Assembly (NCBI RefSeq): GCF_002002905.1
Contig: NZ_CP019509.1
Coordinates: 3,343,001-3,407,000, forward strand
DNA length: 64,000 bases
Direction: 5' to 3'
Origin: Aquaspirillum sp. LM1
GTDB taxonomy: Bacteria > Pseudomonadota > Gammaproteobacteria > Burkholderiales > Aquaspirillaceae
In this document: piece after piece, positions 32,145-41,991 of the stretch
How positions within the stretch are numbered: position 1 is the first letter of the stretch
How the letters are laid out: each line of letters begins with the position of its first letter
Translations under genes and position numbers: made by a program
Notes under the pieces: generated by a model
Seen by the model: only the letters and a program-made list of their open reading frames with translations
Told to the model about the DNA's origin: nothing
Database searches by the model: none

Positions 32145-33683
32145 TCAGCCAGCGTCAGCCTCGTCGGGTCGATTCTGCACCAGGGGGTCCAGCGGCATGA
32201 CTTCCACCCGGTTGCGCCCACTGGACTTGGCCAGGTACAGCGCCTTGTCGGCCCGCTGCAGCACCATGTCCAGCGACGCGTCATCTGGCATCAGGCTGGC
32301 CACGCCAATGCTGACGGTAAAACGCACCGGCATGCCAAAATCGTCGTGGGCGTCAAGACACTCTGCGGCACGGGCGCGCAGGCGCTCGGCCAGCGTCAGC
32401 GCGCCGGCCAGGCCAGTTTCGGGCAGGATGGCGGCAAACTCCTCGCCGCCCAGCCGTCCACCACTATCCTGCTGGCGTATTGCCGCACACAGCAGCCGGG
32501 CCATCATCTGGATCACCCGGTCCCCGGTGGCATGGCCCCAGCGGTCGTTGACTGTCTTGAAGTGGTCGATGTCCACCATCAGCACCGACAGCGGGCGCTG
32601 GTAGCGGCGCGCACGCGCCACTTCCTGCGCGCCCACCTCCATCAGGTGACGGCGATTGGCCACGCCGGTCAGTTCATCGGTAATGGCCAGCTTGCGCATC
32701 GCCTCACCCTGGCGCAGGGCGGTGAGGTGGGCGCGCAAGGCCAGCACCGACACCACTGCCAGCACGGCAAACCCCACCAGAAACTGCCAGGCGCGGTGCT
32801 GCCAGCCCGTGAGAATGCGGCTCTTGTCAAATCCGACCATGGCCACAAACGGAAAACGCGCCAGCCGGCTCAGGCCAAAAATCCGCTCACGCCGATCCAG
32901 CGGCGAAGTGGCCCAGAACATGCTGGTGCGCCCCATCTGGGCAAATGACGGGTAACCCGGTGGGGGGGATGTGGGCTTGCCCAGCGCAGTGGCCAGCGGG
33001 GGGTTGCGTGCCAGCACAATGCCATCGGTGTCGACAATCGCCATCACATCGTTGGGCTCCAGCTCAAACGATTCAATCCAGTGCTGGGCGTGGGCCAGAT
33101 CAATCACCGCCAGCACCCCACCCTGCAACTGGCCGAGTGCATCGCTGAACGGCAGTGACATCAGTACTACCGGCTTGCCGCTGGCCGAGCGTTCTGCCGG
33201 CATGTATTCAATCTGCAAAGGCTCGGTCAGATTCAGCTGACGGCTGGCGCAAAAGCGCTGCTGGCTTTTGAACCCCAGCAGTTGCTGGCGGCTGGCCACC
33301 GCAGTAAACCGGCAGTGACGATCAAACAGCACCAGGTCTTCCAGGCCGGATACCGTGGTCAGCTTGGCTTTGAGCAAGCTGCTCAACTGGCGCTGATGCG
33401 CCGGGTCGGTATCCGGGTACACCAGGTCGCGCTCGATATCAATGCGCCCGGCCACATCGCGCAGCACGTAGTCGGTGGACAGAAATGCATCGCCAAACAC
33501 ACTGCTGAGCAACTGGCTTTTGTGCAGTGCCAGCCGGCCCATTTCATCCAGCGCGCGGGCGCGCTCATGCAGGAAATCCAGCGCCAGCCAGCCCCCTGTC
33601 ACCCCAAGAAACAGCAGGATGCCGGCGTACAGGCTCCAGCGGCGTCGGGTGGAATGTGCGGTGGCAGAGGAAAACACATGCAT
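32145..33683 (-). CDS. Membrane diguanylate cyclase with periplasmic Cache-type sensor
   Basis: A 512-residue protein from the ATG reading MHVFSS (a GTG 16 codons earlier is possible; neither has a clear ribosome site). TM1 is at about residues 17-38, a dCache-like periplasmic domain lies up to about 270, and TM2 follows near 285-305. The C-terminal GGDEF domain has the active-site sequence GGEEF (about residue 410) and an RxxD inhibitory site (RQQD) at the usual five-residue distance. It should therefore make cyclic di-GMP and be product-inhibited. Cyclic di-GMP could feed the PilZ protein at 40.4 kb. The extracellular signal is unknown. Confidence 0.9.
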   Translation of the reverse strand: MHVFSSATAHSTRRRWSLYAGILLFLGVTGGWLALDFLHERARALDEMGRLALHKSQLLSSVFGDAFLSTDYVLRDVAGRIDIERDLVYPDTDPAHQRQLSSLLKAKLTTVSGLEDLVLFDRHCRFTAVASRQQLLGFKSQQRFCASRQLNLTEPLQIEYMPAERSASGKPVVLMSLPFSDALGQLQGGVLAVIDLAHAQHWIESFELEPNDVMAIVDTDGIVLARNPPLATALGKPTSPPPGYPSFAQMGRTSMFWATSPLDRRERIFGLSRLARFPFVAMVGFDKSRILTGWQHRAWQFLVGFAVLAVVSVLALRAHLTALRQGEAMRKLAITDELTGVANRRHLMEVGAQEVARARRYQRPLSVLMVDIDHFKTVNDRWGHATGDRVIQMMARLLCAAIRQQDSGGRLGGEEFAAILPETGLAGALTLAERLRARAAECLDAHDDFGMPVRFTVSIGVASLMPDDASLDMVLQRADKALYLAKSSGRNRVEVMPLDPLVQNRPDEADAG

Positions 33684-33781
33684 GGCGATGGCAGGGGTGA
33701 GGTGATGGGTGCTTAAGGCACACAAAAACACAGTGTACGTGGCCGGCAGGGGGATTTCGAGTAATTCAGTATAGGATCATG

Positions 33782-33811
33782 AAAAAACCCCGCCAGAAGA
33801 CGGGGTTTTTT
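33782..33811 (-). terminator. Terminator downstream of ilvC
   Basis: CCCCG/CGGGG stem flanked by A6 on one side and T6 on the other, so it can work in both directions. It closes the minus-strand ilvI-ilvH-ilvC unit just before the diguanylate cyclase. Confidence 0.88.
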
Positions 33812-33844
33812 CGGGTGCAGCCAGAACCAGCGTTGCGAAACGGT

Positions 33845-34948
<1,104 letters not shown>

Positions 34949-35440
34949 TCAGACCTTGAGGATGCGCTCGCCGCGACCGATGCCGGACGCGCCGGTGCGG
35001 ACCGTTTCCAGGATCACTGTACGATCCAGCGCGTCGATGAAGGCATTGAGCTTGTCGCTCGTGCCGGTCAGTTCGACAGTGTAGGTCTTTTCGGTCACAT
35101 CAATGATACGGCCACGGAAAATATCCGCCATCCGTTTCATTTCTTCGCGGTCCTTGCCGGCAGCGCGGACCTTGATCAGCATCATTTCGCGCTCGACGTG
35201 CTCGGATTCGTTCAGGTCGATCACCTTGACCACTTCAATCAGCTTGTTGAGCTGCTTGGTGATCTGTTCAATCACATCGTCCGAGCCGTGGGTGACGATG
35301 GTCATCCGCGACAGGGTGGGGTCTTCGGTGGTGGACACCGTGAGCGAGTCGATATTGTAACCGCGTGCGGAAAACAGACCGACCACACGGGACAATGCCC
35401 CGGCTTCGTTTTCAATCAGAATGGAAAGAATGTGTCGCAT
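34949..35440 (-). CDS. ilvH: Acetolactate synthase small (regulatory) subunit
   Basis: A 163-residue ACT-domain protein that binds valine and gives feedback control and full activity to the large subunit. The N terminus MRHILSILIENEAGALSRVVGLFS is the ACT valine-binding segment; the DSLTVSTTEDPTLSRMTIV stretch follows. Full family length. It starts 15 bases after the ilvI stop, as in most proteobacterial ilvIH operons. Confidence 0.97.
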   Translation of the reverse strand: MRHILSILIENEAGALSRVVGLFSARGYNIDSLTVSTTEDPTLSRMTIVTHGSDDVIEQITKQLNKLIEVVKVIDLNESEHVEREMMLIKVRAAGKDREEMKRMADIFRGRIIDVTEKTYTVELTGTSDKLNAFIDALDRTVILETVRTGASGIGRGERILKV

Positions 35441-35455
35441 GGTGCTGTGGTCTTC

Positions 35456-37216
35456 TTAGCTCAGGTTGCCGTAGTCGCGGTCGTAAGGCGGAACGCCCAG
35501 CTGCAGGTCGCGCATGTGCGGGGGCAGATCCATCTGGTTCAGCCCCTTGCCATTGCCCACCATCGGGAAGACGTTGGCTTTCTGGTCGGTGAGGAAGTCC
35601 ATGAACACCAGACGTTCCTTCAGCTTCATCGCTTCACGCAGCGCCGGCTCGACATCAGCCGGGCGCTCGATGCGCATGCCGACGTGGCCATAGGCCTCGG
35701 CCAGTTTGACGAAGTCAGGCAGCGCGTCCATGTACGACTCGGAATAGCGGTTGCCGTAGAAGAATTCCTGCCACTGACGCACCATGCCCAGATAACGGTT
35801 GTTCAGGTTCACAATCTTCACCGGCACGTGGTACTGCTTGCAGGTGGACAGCTCCTGAATGTTCATCTGGATCGAGGCTTCACCGGTGACGCAGGCCACG
35901 GTGGCCCCCGGGTTGGCCAGCTGCGCGCCCATGGCGGCGGGCAGGCCAAAGCCCATGGTGCCCAGGCCGCCGGAGTTGATCCACTGCTTGGGCCGGTCAA
36001 ACTTGTAGTATTGCGCGGCAAACATCTGGTGCTGACCGACGTCGGAGGTGATGAAGGCGTCGCCGCCGGTCACTTCCCACAGCTTCTGCACCACAAACTG
36101 CGGCTTGATGATGTCGTCCGGCTGGTCAAACCACAGCGAGTTCGGCGCACGCCAGGTTTCCACCTGCGCCCACCAGTTGCTCAGCGCTTCGGCGTCGGGG
36201 CGGACATTGCCGGCCTTGAGCTGGGCGAGCATTTCCACCAGCACGTCCTTGACGTTGCCAACGATGGGGATGTCCACCTTGACGCGCTTGGCGATCGACG
36301 ACGGGTCGATGTCGATGTGAATGATCTTTTTCGGCTGCGCCAGGAAGTGCGACGGCACGCTGATGACGCGGTCGTCAAAGCGCGCGCCGATGGCCACCAG
36401 CACATCACAGTACTGCATGGCCATATTGGCTTCGTAGGTACCGTGCATGCCGAGCATGCCGACAAACTGCGGGTCGGTGCCCGGATAGGCACCCAGGCCC
36501 ATCAGCGTGTTGGTACACGGGGCGTTGATCAGCCGCACCAGCTCGCGCACTTCTTCGCTGGCGTTGGCCAGCACCGCGCCGCCGCCAACATAGACAAATG
36601 GCCGTTTGGCCTCGCCCAGCAGGCTGACGGCCTTCTTGATTTGTCCGGGGTGCCCTTTGTTGATCGGCACGTAGGAACGGATATTCACCGACTCCGGGTA
36701 GTGGAAGTCGGCCTTGGCAATCGTGACATCCTTTGGGATGTCCACCACCACCGGGCCGGGTCGGCCTGTGCTGGCGATATAGAAGGCTTTTTTCAGGGTC
36801 GAGGCCAGATCGTTGACATCCTTGACCAGGAAGTTGTGCTTCACGCACGGGCGGGTGATGCCCACCATGTCCACTTCCTGAAAGGCGTCCAGGCCAATGG
36901 CCGGGGTGCCCACCTGACCGGACAGCACCACCATCGGGATGGAATCCGAGTAGGCAGTGGCAATGCCGGTCACGGCGTTGGTGGCCCCTGGGCCCGAGGT
37001 CACCAGGGCGACGCCAACTTTGTTGCTGGAGCGGGAGTAGCCATCAGCGGCATGCACTGCCGCCTGTTCGTGGCGAACCAAAACATGCCTGAAGCTATCC
37101 TGCTGAAAGATAGCATCATAGATTTCCAACACTGCGCCGCCGGGGTAGCCGAAAACAAATTCGACGCCTTCCTCCTGCAAGCAGCGCACGACGATTTCCG
37201 CGCCCGAGATCTGCAT
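35456..37216 (-). CDS. ilvI: Acetolactate synthase large (catalytic) subunit
   Basis: A 586-residue thiamine-diphosphate enzyme condensing pyruvate with pyruvate or 2-oxobutyrate. The N-terminal domain shows GYPGGAVLEIYDA and the catalytic Glu in VRHEQAAVHAADGYSR; FAD-domain and C-terminal ThDP motif (GDAFITSDVG, TVACVTGEASIQMNIQEL) are present. The AGAGG ribosome site lies five bases before ATG. It is the first gene of the ilvI-ilvH-ilvC unit and diverges from an ECF sigma factor gene. Valine-sensitive regulation through IlvH is expected. Confidence 0.98.
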   Translation of the reverse strand: MQISGAEIVVRCLQEEGVEFVFGYPGGAVLEIYDAIFQQDSFRHVLVRHEQAAVHAADGYSRSSNKVGVALVTSGPGATNAVTGIATAYSDSIPMVVLSGQVGTPAIGLDAFQEVDMVGITRPCVKHNFLVKDVNDLASTLKKAFYIASTGRPGPVVVDIPKDVTIAKADFHYPESVNIRSYVPINKGHPGQIKKAVSLLGEAKRPFVYVGGGAVLANASEEVRELVRLINAPCTNTLMGLGAYPGTDPQFVGMLGMHGTYEANMAMQYCDVLVAIGARFDDRVISVPSHFLAQPKKIIHIDIDPSSIAKRVKVDIPIVGNVKDVLVEMLAQLKAGNVRPDAEALSNWWAQVETWRAPNSLWFDQPDDIIKPQFVVQKLWEVTGGDAFITSDVGQHQMFAAQYYKFDRPKQWINSGGLGTMGFGLPAAMGAQLANPGATVACVTGEASIQMNIQELSTCKQYHVPVKIVNLNNRYLGMVRQWQEFFYGNRYSESYMDALPDFVKLAEAYGHVGMRIERPADVEPALREAMKLKERLVFMDFLTDQKANVFPMVGNGKGLNQMDLPPHMRDLQLGVPPYDRDYGNLS

Positions 37217-37344
37217 TATTGCCTCTTGTTAGTCTTGTCCGGGCCCGTCACGGTGAAGGGAGACGAATCGCGCACAGTGGGTCAACGCGGTTTGCTTGCC
37301 GACTGTGGCCAGGCCCCAAGTTCATGCCTTTGTAAAAAAATGAA

Positions 37345-37372
37345 CTTATCTTATTCGACAAAGCACGGTCAA
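37345..37372 (-). promoter_or_regulatory. Candidate sigma-70 promoter of ilvI-ilvH-ilvC
   Basis: On the minus strand TTGACC and GATAAG are separated by 16 bases. Just downstream in the leader an AAGTTCAT/ATGAACTT inverted repeat (37318-37347) overlaps the expected start region. The -10 lies in a 13-base motif (GAACTTATCTTAT on the plus strand) that recurs in the ilvC leader. No leader peptide rich in branched-chain codons was seen. Confidence 0.4.
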
Positions 37373-37514
37373 GCACTTGTTGGGCTGCAACATGGCGCTA
37401 ATCGACCCCGATCCCGGTTGTGGCAACGGCAAGATGCACGGCTGCCTACCGGCCAGCCGTGGCTTTTGATACCATGGCCCCTTGTAGCGAACCGGCAGAG
37501 CGCAGCGCGATTTC

Positions 37515-38099
37515 ATGGCCACCCCAATCGAGATGACCACCTTCCTGACGGAAGTGGAGCGCCGCGCCTTCAAGCAGGCCATGCACGCCACCCACGACGA
37601 AGACGCCGCCCTGGACATTGTCCAGGACGCCATGTTCAAGCTGGCCGACCGTTATCCTCATGCACCTGGCGGTGAATTGCCGCTGCTGTTTCAGCGTATC
37701 CTGCAAAACACCATTCGTGATCACTACCGCCGCAGCCAGGTGCGCAACCGCTGGGTCAGCCTGTTTTCGCTGTTGCGCCCCAGCCACGCCAGCCAGCACG
37801 ACAGCGACGCCAGCGGCGACGGGCTGGACCCTGACGACATTCTGGCTGCCGACGACAGCAACCCGGCCTCGCCGGAAGACTGGCTCAGCCGCAAGCAGAT
37901 TGCCGAGAAAATCGACGCCGCGCTGGAAAATTTGCCCCTGCGTCAACGACAAGCCTTCCTGCTGCGTTATTGGGAAGGAATGGACGTTGCCGACACCGCT
38001 GCGGCCATGGGCTGCTCGCAAGGCAGCGTAAAAACCCACTGCTCACGCGCCACGCATGCGCTGGCCGCCTGGCTGTCGCGACACGGCGTGACACTCTGA
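37515..38099 (+). CDS. ECF-type RNA polymerase sigma factor
   Basis: A 194-residue sigma factor with only regions 2 and 4. Region 2 contains LDIVQDAMFKLADRY; region 4 reads LPLRQRQAFLLRYWEGMDVADTAAAM and the recognition helix CSQGSVKTHCSRATHAL. An Asp/Ser-rich linker (HDSDASGDGLDPDD) joins them, longer than usual. The conserved partner order sigma-DUF3619-DUF3106-RDD follows with spacings of 2-31 bases, so it is co-transcribed with them. The stimulus and regulon are not known; the next gene has the shape of a membrane anti-sigma factor. Confidence 0.92.
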   Translation: MATPIEMTTFLTEVERRAFKQAMHATHDEDAALDIVQDAMFKLADRYPHAPGGELPLLFQRILQNTIRDHYRRSQVRNRWVSLFSLLRPSHASQHDSDASGDGLDPDDILAADDSNPASPEDWLSRKQIAEKIDAALENLPLRQRQAFLLRYWEGMDVADTAAAMGCSQGSVKTHCSRATHALAAWLSRHGVTL

Positions 38100-38103
38100 C
38101 ATC

Positions 38104-38457
38104 ATGAAAAACGACGCACTTCATCGCTTGGTGGTTGACCACCTGAACACGCAACCGGTTTCCGGGTCTGTGGCAGCGCGCCTGCGCCAGGCGCGCCTGG
38201 CGGCGCTGGCCCGGCACGCCCATCACCGGGCTCAGCCCGCCCCGATGCAGGAAACCCTGTCCCGCTGGTGGATAACCCACACCAGTGCCGCCCGACGCGG
38301 TGCCTGGGCCATGGCCGTGGCCACCGTGCTGTCGGTCAGCTATATGGGCTGGATGGAATGGGCCATGCCCAGCGAGGCCGATGTCGACATTGCCTTGCTG
38401 ACCAGTGATCTGCCGGTAGAAGCCTACCTGCACCCCACTTTCACCACCGACTTGTAA
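38104..38457 (+). CDS. DUF3619-family single-pass membrane protein
   Basis: A 117-residue protein of unknown function. The first 75 residues are charged and cytoplasmic (MKNDALHRLVVDHLNTQ, RLRQARLAALARH), followed by one hydrophobic segment (AWAMAVATVLSVSYMGWMEW) and a short acidic tail. This topology and its position four bases after an ECF sigma gene suggest an anti-sigma factor; that is inference and the classic RseA or zinc anti-sigma motifs are absent. The next gene starts two bases after its stop. Confidence 0.8.
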   Translation: MKNDALHRLVVDHLNTQPVSGSVAARLRQARLAALARHAHHRAQPAPMQETLSRWWITHTSAARRGAWAMAVATVLSVSYMGWMEWAMPSEADVDIALLTSDLPVEAYLHPTFTTDL

Positions 38458-38459
38458 CC

Positions 38460-38987
38460 ATGCGCTGGCTGCTGCCTTGTTGTTTTTGCCTTGGCCTGCT
38501 CAGCGCGGCGGCGAGCGCCACGCCTGCCCAGCCCGGACCCGTGGTGGCCAGCCCGGCCAAACCGGCGGCCACCGGGCCCTACTGGCACGAACTGACGCCA
38601 GTGCAACGCCAGCTTCTGGCCCCGGTGGCCACCGACTGGAACGGGTTTTCCTCGCCCAAAAAACAACGCCTGCTCAATGTGGCCAAGCGCTATCCAGACA
38701 TGAGCCCGGCTGAACAGGCCAAAATCCGCGAGCGGCTGCCACACTGGACCGAACTGCCGCAAACCACCCGTGACGAAGCGCGCAACAATATGAAAAAGTT
38801 GCTGCAGCTGCCGCCGGATGAACGCAAGCGCACAGAAGAAAAACTGCGTGCCAAACTGGCCCCGCCGCCGGTGGCGGCACCAGCGGTCACACCGCCTGCG
38901 CCTGCCCTTGCCGCGCCGGTGGCCAACCCTGTTGCCCCGGCCAGCCCCCCGCTCCCCCCTGCCGAACCGGCAAAACCGGTACAATAA
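38460..38987 (+). CDS. DUF3106-family exported protein
   Basis: A 175-residue protein with a signal peptide (cleaved near AAASATPAQP). The conserved middle reads WHELTPVQRQLLAPVATDWN, then YPDMSPAEQAKIRERLPHW, a repeated helical pattern typical of DUF3106 and similar to the stress-sensing helical repeats of CpxP/ZraP-like proteins. The C-terminal 45 residues are almost only Ala and Pro. Together with the preceding genes it may sense envelope stress; this is inference from topology and context. Confidence 0.8.
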   Translation: MRWLLPCCFCLGLLSAAASATPAQPGPVVASPAKPAATGPYWHELTPVQRQLLAPVATDWNGFSSPKKQRLLNVAKRYPDMSPAEQAKIRERLPHWTELPQTTRDEARNNMKKLLQLPPDERKRTEEKLRAKLAPPPVAAPAVTPPAPALAAPVANPVAPASPPLPPAEPAKPVQ

Positions 38988-39018
38988 GCGCCTTCCTGTG
39001 TTTGCCCCGATTGCGCCA

Positions 39019-39534
39019 ATGACCCTCCCTCCGCTTGCCGGCCTTGGCCGCCGGCTGGGCAGCCTGCTTTATGAAGCGCTGCTGCTGGCTGCACTATTGC
39101 TGACCGCTGCCGCCGTGTTTCAACCCCTGTTTGTCTGGCTGGACCATTCCCGCGCGCTGGATGCGCTGTTTCAGCTGTATCTGCTGGCCGTGCTGTACGC
39201 TTACTGCGACTGGTCGTGGCGGCGCGGCGGACAAACGCTGGCCATGAAAACCTGGCAGTTGCGCCTGCTGCGCGAAGATGGCCAGGGCCTGGACCGACGC
39301 AGCGCCGCCCTGCGCTTTGCCGTGCTGGCGTTTTTGCTGCTGGCCCTGCCGGCGCTGTCCTACCTGGCCTGGGGGCGCATCCTGTCGCCACGCCAGGCCA
39401 GCACGCTGGCAGCATTATGGCTGATTCTGCCCTACGCCTGGGCCGGGTTTGACCCGGACAAACAGTTTTTGCATGATCGCCTGGCCAAAACCCGACTGGT
39501 GATGGCCCCCCGCCCGCCTGCCCGTAAAAAATAA
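39019..39534 (+). CDS. RDD-family membrane protein
   Basis: A 171-residue protein with about three to four hydrophobic segments. The family name-giving pattern is seen in LGRRLGSLLYEALLLAALLL near the N terminus, MKTWQLRLLREDGQGLDRR in the middle and DKQFLHDRLAKTRLV at the end. RDD proteins are poorly characterised; some act in ion homeostasis. It ends the four-gene sigma block. A GCCAGAGG/CCTCTGGC hairpin lies ten bases past the stop, without a T tract. Confidence 0.88.
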   Translation: MTLPPLAGLGRRLGSLLYEALLLAALLLTAAAVFQPLFVWLDHSRALDALFQLYLLAVLYAYCDWSWRRGGQTLAMKTWQLRLLREDGQGLDRRSAALRFAVLAFLLLALPALSYLAWGRILSPRQASTLAALWLILPYAWAGFDPDKQFLHDRLAKTRLVMAPRPPARKK

Positions 39535-39624
39535 AGCTTGCCCGCCAGAGGAGCCACCGCCCCCTCTGGCACTGGCGCTGCGCTATGCTGAAGCGGTTTC
39601 CCCTGACATGATGGCCTTTCTCCC

Positions 39625-40251
39625 ATGACCCGGTTTCTGATGCCCCGTTGCCTTACCCCGCTGGCCTGCGCCATGGCGGCTACCGTGCTGCTTGGCCTGG
39701 GCGGCTGCTCCCCGGCACCGTCCACCCCGCCCCTTGCGTTTCAGGGCAGCGATGTCAGCGGTGCCGCCCTCTCCGACTTCACCCTGACCGACCACACCGG
39801 CCAGCCACGCAAGCTGTCGGATTATCGCGGCAAGGCCGTCGTGCTGTATTTTGGCTACACCCACTGTCCGGATGTCTGCCCCACCACGCTGGCCGAGCTG
39901 GCGCAGGCCATGCGTGAACTGGGGCCGCAGGCGGCGCAGGTGCAGGTGCTGTTTGTCACCATCGACCCGCAACGCGACACCCTGCCGCTGCTGGCCCAAT
40001 ACGCTCCGGCATTTGACCCCAGCTTTGTCGGGCTGACTGGCGCTCCCGAACAAATTGCCCAGGTGGCCAGGCAGTTCAAGGCGGTTTACCGGCGGCAGGA
40101 TGGCCAGGGCGGCAGCCAGGGCAACGACTACACCATGGACCATAGCGCTGGCGCGTATCTGCTCGACCGCGAGGGCAAGCTGCGCGTGCATGTGGCCTAC
40201 GGCAGCGGCAGCGCCGCGTTTGTGCATGACCTGCAGCTGCTGCTGAAATAA
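39625..40251 (+). CDS. SCO1/SenC-family copper-binding lipoprotein
   Basis: A 208-residue thioredoxin-fold protein anchored as a lipoprotein: signal peptide with lipobox LGGC. The copper motif CPDVC (in GYTHCPDVCPTTLAE) and the distal His (DHSAGAYLLD) are present. SCO proteins deliver copper to the CuA site of cytochrome oxidase or act in redox control. No oxidase genes are in view. It stands between the RDD gene and the PilZ gene. Confidence 0.92.
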   Translation: MTRFLMPRCLTPLACAMAATVLLGLGGCSPAPSTPPLAFQGSDVSGAALSDFTLTDHTGQPRKLSDYRGKAVVLYFGYTHCPDVCPTTLAELAQAMRELGPQAAQVQVLFVTIDPQRDTLPLLAQYAPAFDPSFVGLTGAPEQIAQVARQFKAVYRRQDGQGGSQGNDYTMDHSAGAYLLDREGKLRVHVAYGSGSAAFVHDLQLLLK

Positions 40252-40416
40252 GCAGCAAAAGCATGTAAAATACAGATCAGGCAGGAGCGTGCTGAAACAC
40301 CGCGCCACACCCGCCAGCCAGCCCCATGCCTGCGCCACTCAGGGCGCCCGCAACGCGGCGGTTTCCGTATTGTGCGCCGGACGCAGTGTGCGTCCGCTTA
40401 CCTCAAGGTAACTATC

Positions 40417-41190
40417 GTGACCGAATCCGTCCACAAACACGCCATCGAAGACGCGGGCAAAGAAGAACTCACCCGGTTCACCACCACCTCGGCGAGTGAT
40501 ATCTTCCATCACCTGCGCATGCTGGTGAACCATGGTGACCCGGTCACCATCTTCTCCAACCATGGCCGCAGCTTCATGGTGTCGCGCCTGCTGGGGGTGG
40601 ACCACAAAAGCTGCTGTCTGTATTTCAGCCAGAGCGGCAACTCGGAAGCCAACCGTCAGTTGCTCAATAGCGAACGCACGGTGTTCACCTGCTCGCCGGG
40701 CGGGGTAAAAACCCAGTTTCTGCTTACCGACGTCACCGCCGTGGACTACGACGGCCAGATGGCGTTTATGGCCCCGCTGCCCAACGAAGTGACCAAGCTG
40801 CAGCGGCGCGAGTACTTCCGCATCCAGATGCCTGCCGGCATTCCAGTCACCTGCACGCTGTACGACTATCAGGGTGGAGCCGCCATTACCCTGCAGGTGT
40901 ACGACATCAGCCTGGGCGGCCTGTCGCTGGTGCTCAATGCGCGCATCCCCGGCTTTGAAATCGGCACCATTTATAACCGCTGCGAGCTCGACCTGCGCGA
41001 ATACGGCATCATTCCGCTGGTGCTGAAAATCCGCAACCAGCTGGTCACCCGCACCACCTCCGGTGCCGAACAGCGCCGGGTAGGCACCGAATTCATCGAG
41101 CTGGAATCGCGGGCGCAAACCCTGGTGCAGCGCTATATTGCCCAGCTGGAGCGTGAACGCCGGGCCATGGCCTCGTCACGCGACGACTGA
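40417..41190 (+). CDS. YcgR-like flagellar brake protein (PilZ domain)
   Basis: A 257-residue cytoplasmic protein. I start at GTG because AAGG lies eight bases upstream. The N-terminal half is YcgR-N-like (FLLTDVTAVDYDGQ); the PilZ domain begins with the c-di-GMP-binding LQRREYFRI (R-x3-R) and DISLGGLSL (D/N-x-S-x2-G). YcgR proteins bind cyclic di-GMP and slow the flagellar motor. Together with the diguanylate cyclase and chemotaxis genes this supports a motile organism. A TAAAAT -10-like box lies in the 165-base gap upstream. Confidence 0.9.
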   Translation: MTESVHKHAIEDAGKEELTRFTTTSASDIFHHLRMLVNHGDPVTIFSNHGRSFMVSRLLGVDHKSCCLYFSQSGNSEANRQLLNSERTVFTCSPGGVKTQFLLTDVTAVDYDGQMAFMAPLPNEVTKLQRREYFRIQMPAGIPVTCTLYDYQGGAAITLQVYDISLGGLSLVLNARIPGFEIGTIYNRCELDLREYGIIPLVLKIRNQLVTRTTSGAEQRRVGTEFIELESRAQTLVQRYIAQLERERRAMASSRDD

Positions 41191-41292
41191 GCGCGCTGGC
41201 GGATTGACGCCTCGCCCATCTTGTCCGCCGCCACCCCGACAGCGATTCAGGTAAAATACCGCGATTGTTAACCTGACTGTTGAAGGCGTGGC

Positions 41293-41940
41293 GTGTCCAA
41301 CCCCTATCCCCACCCCATCCTGGCCCGCGAAGGCTGGCCATTCATTCTGTGCAGCGTCTGCCTGTCGGTCATCCTCAGCTTTGTCCTGGGCCTGTGGTCC
41401 CTGCCGTTCTGGCTGATTACCGTATTTGTGGTGCAGTTTTTCCGCGACCCGGCGCGCACCATCCCGCAGCAGGCCAACGCCGTGCTCAGCCCAGCCGATG
41501 GCCGGATTGTCGTGGTGGAGCGCAGCCAGGATCCGCAACTCAAGCGCGATGCCATCAAGGTCAGCGTGTTCATGAATGTGTTCAATGTTCACTCCAACCG
41601 CAGCCCGGTGGATGGCGTGGTCACCCAAGTGGATTATTTTCGCGGCAGCTTTGTCAACGCCGCCCTGCAAAAAGCCTCGCTGGAAAACGAACGCAACGCC
41701 GTATCGGTGCGTCTGAACGACGGCACCGACATCACCTTCATCCAGATTGCCGGCCTGGTGGCGCGACGCATCCTGTGCTACGCCAAGCCCGGCGACACCC
41801 TGCATCGCGGCCAGCGCTACGGCTTTATCCGCTTTGGCTCGCGGGTGGATGTCTACCTGCCGCTCACCGCTACCGTCAAGGTCAGCATTGGTGATAAAGT
41901 GTCCGCCACCGAAACCATTCTGGCTGAGCTGGCGCGCTGA
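41293..41940 (+). CDS. psd: Phosphatidylserine decarboxylase proenzyme, short form
   Basis: A 215-residue Psd. It makes phosphatidylethanolamine from phosphatidylserine at the membrane. Seen: two N-terminal hydrophobic helices, [28 protein letters not shown], and the self-cleavage site in [10 protein letters not shown], where the Ser becomes the pyruvoyl group. The start is GTG with GAAGG seven bases before it. It is the short prokaryotic type often next to pssA, as here (51 bases further), so the two final steps of PE synthesis are co-expressed. Confidence 0.97.
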   Translation: MSNPYPHPILAREGWPFILCSVCLSVILSFVLGLWSLPFWLITVFVVQFFRDPARTIPQQANAVLSPADGRIVVVERSQDPQLKRDAIKVSVFMNVFNVHSNRSPVDGVVTQVDYFRGSFVNAALQKASLENERNAVSVRLNDGTDITFIQIAGLVARRILCYAKPGDTLHRGQRYGFIRFGSRVDVYLPLTATVKVSIGDKVSATETILAELAR

Positions 41941-41991
41941 CCGTGCGCCAGGCGGCGTGTGACGCGCCGCCTGCTGGCCTGACGAGTCCCT

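Noticed and set aside
37217-37514. T-box or leader-peptide attenuator for ilvI
   Set aside because: No T-box core and no short frame rich in Leu, Val or Ile codons followed by a terminator.
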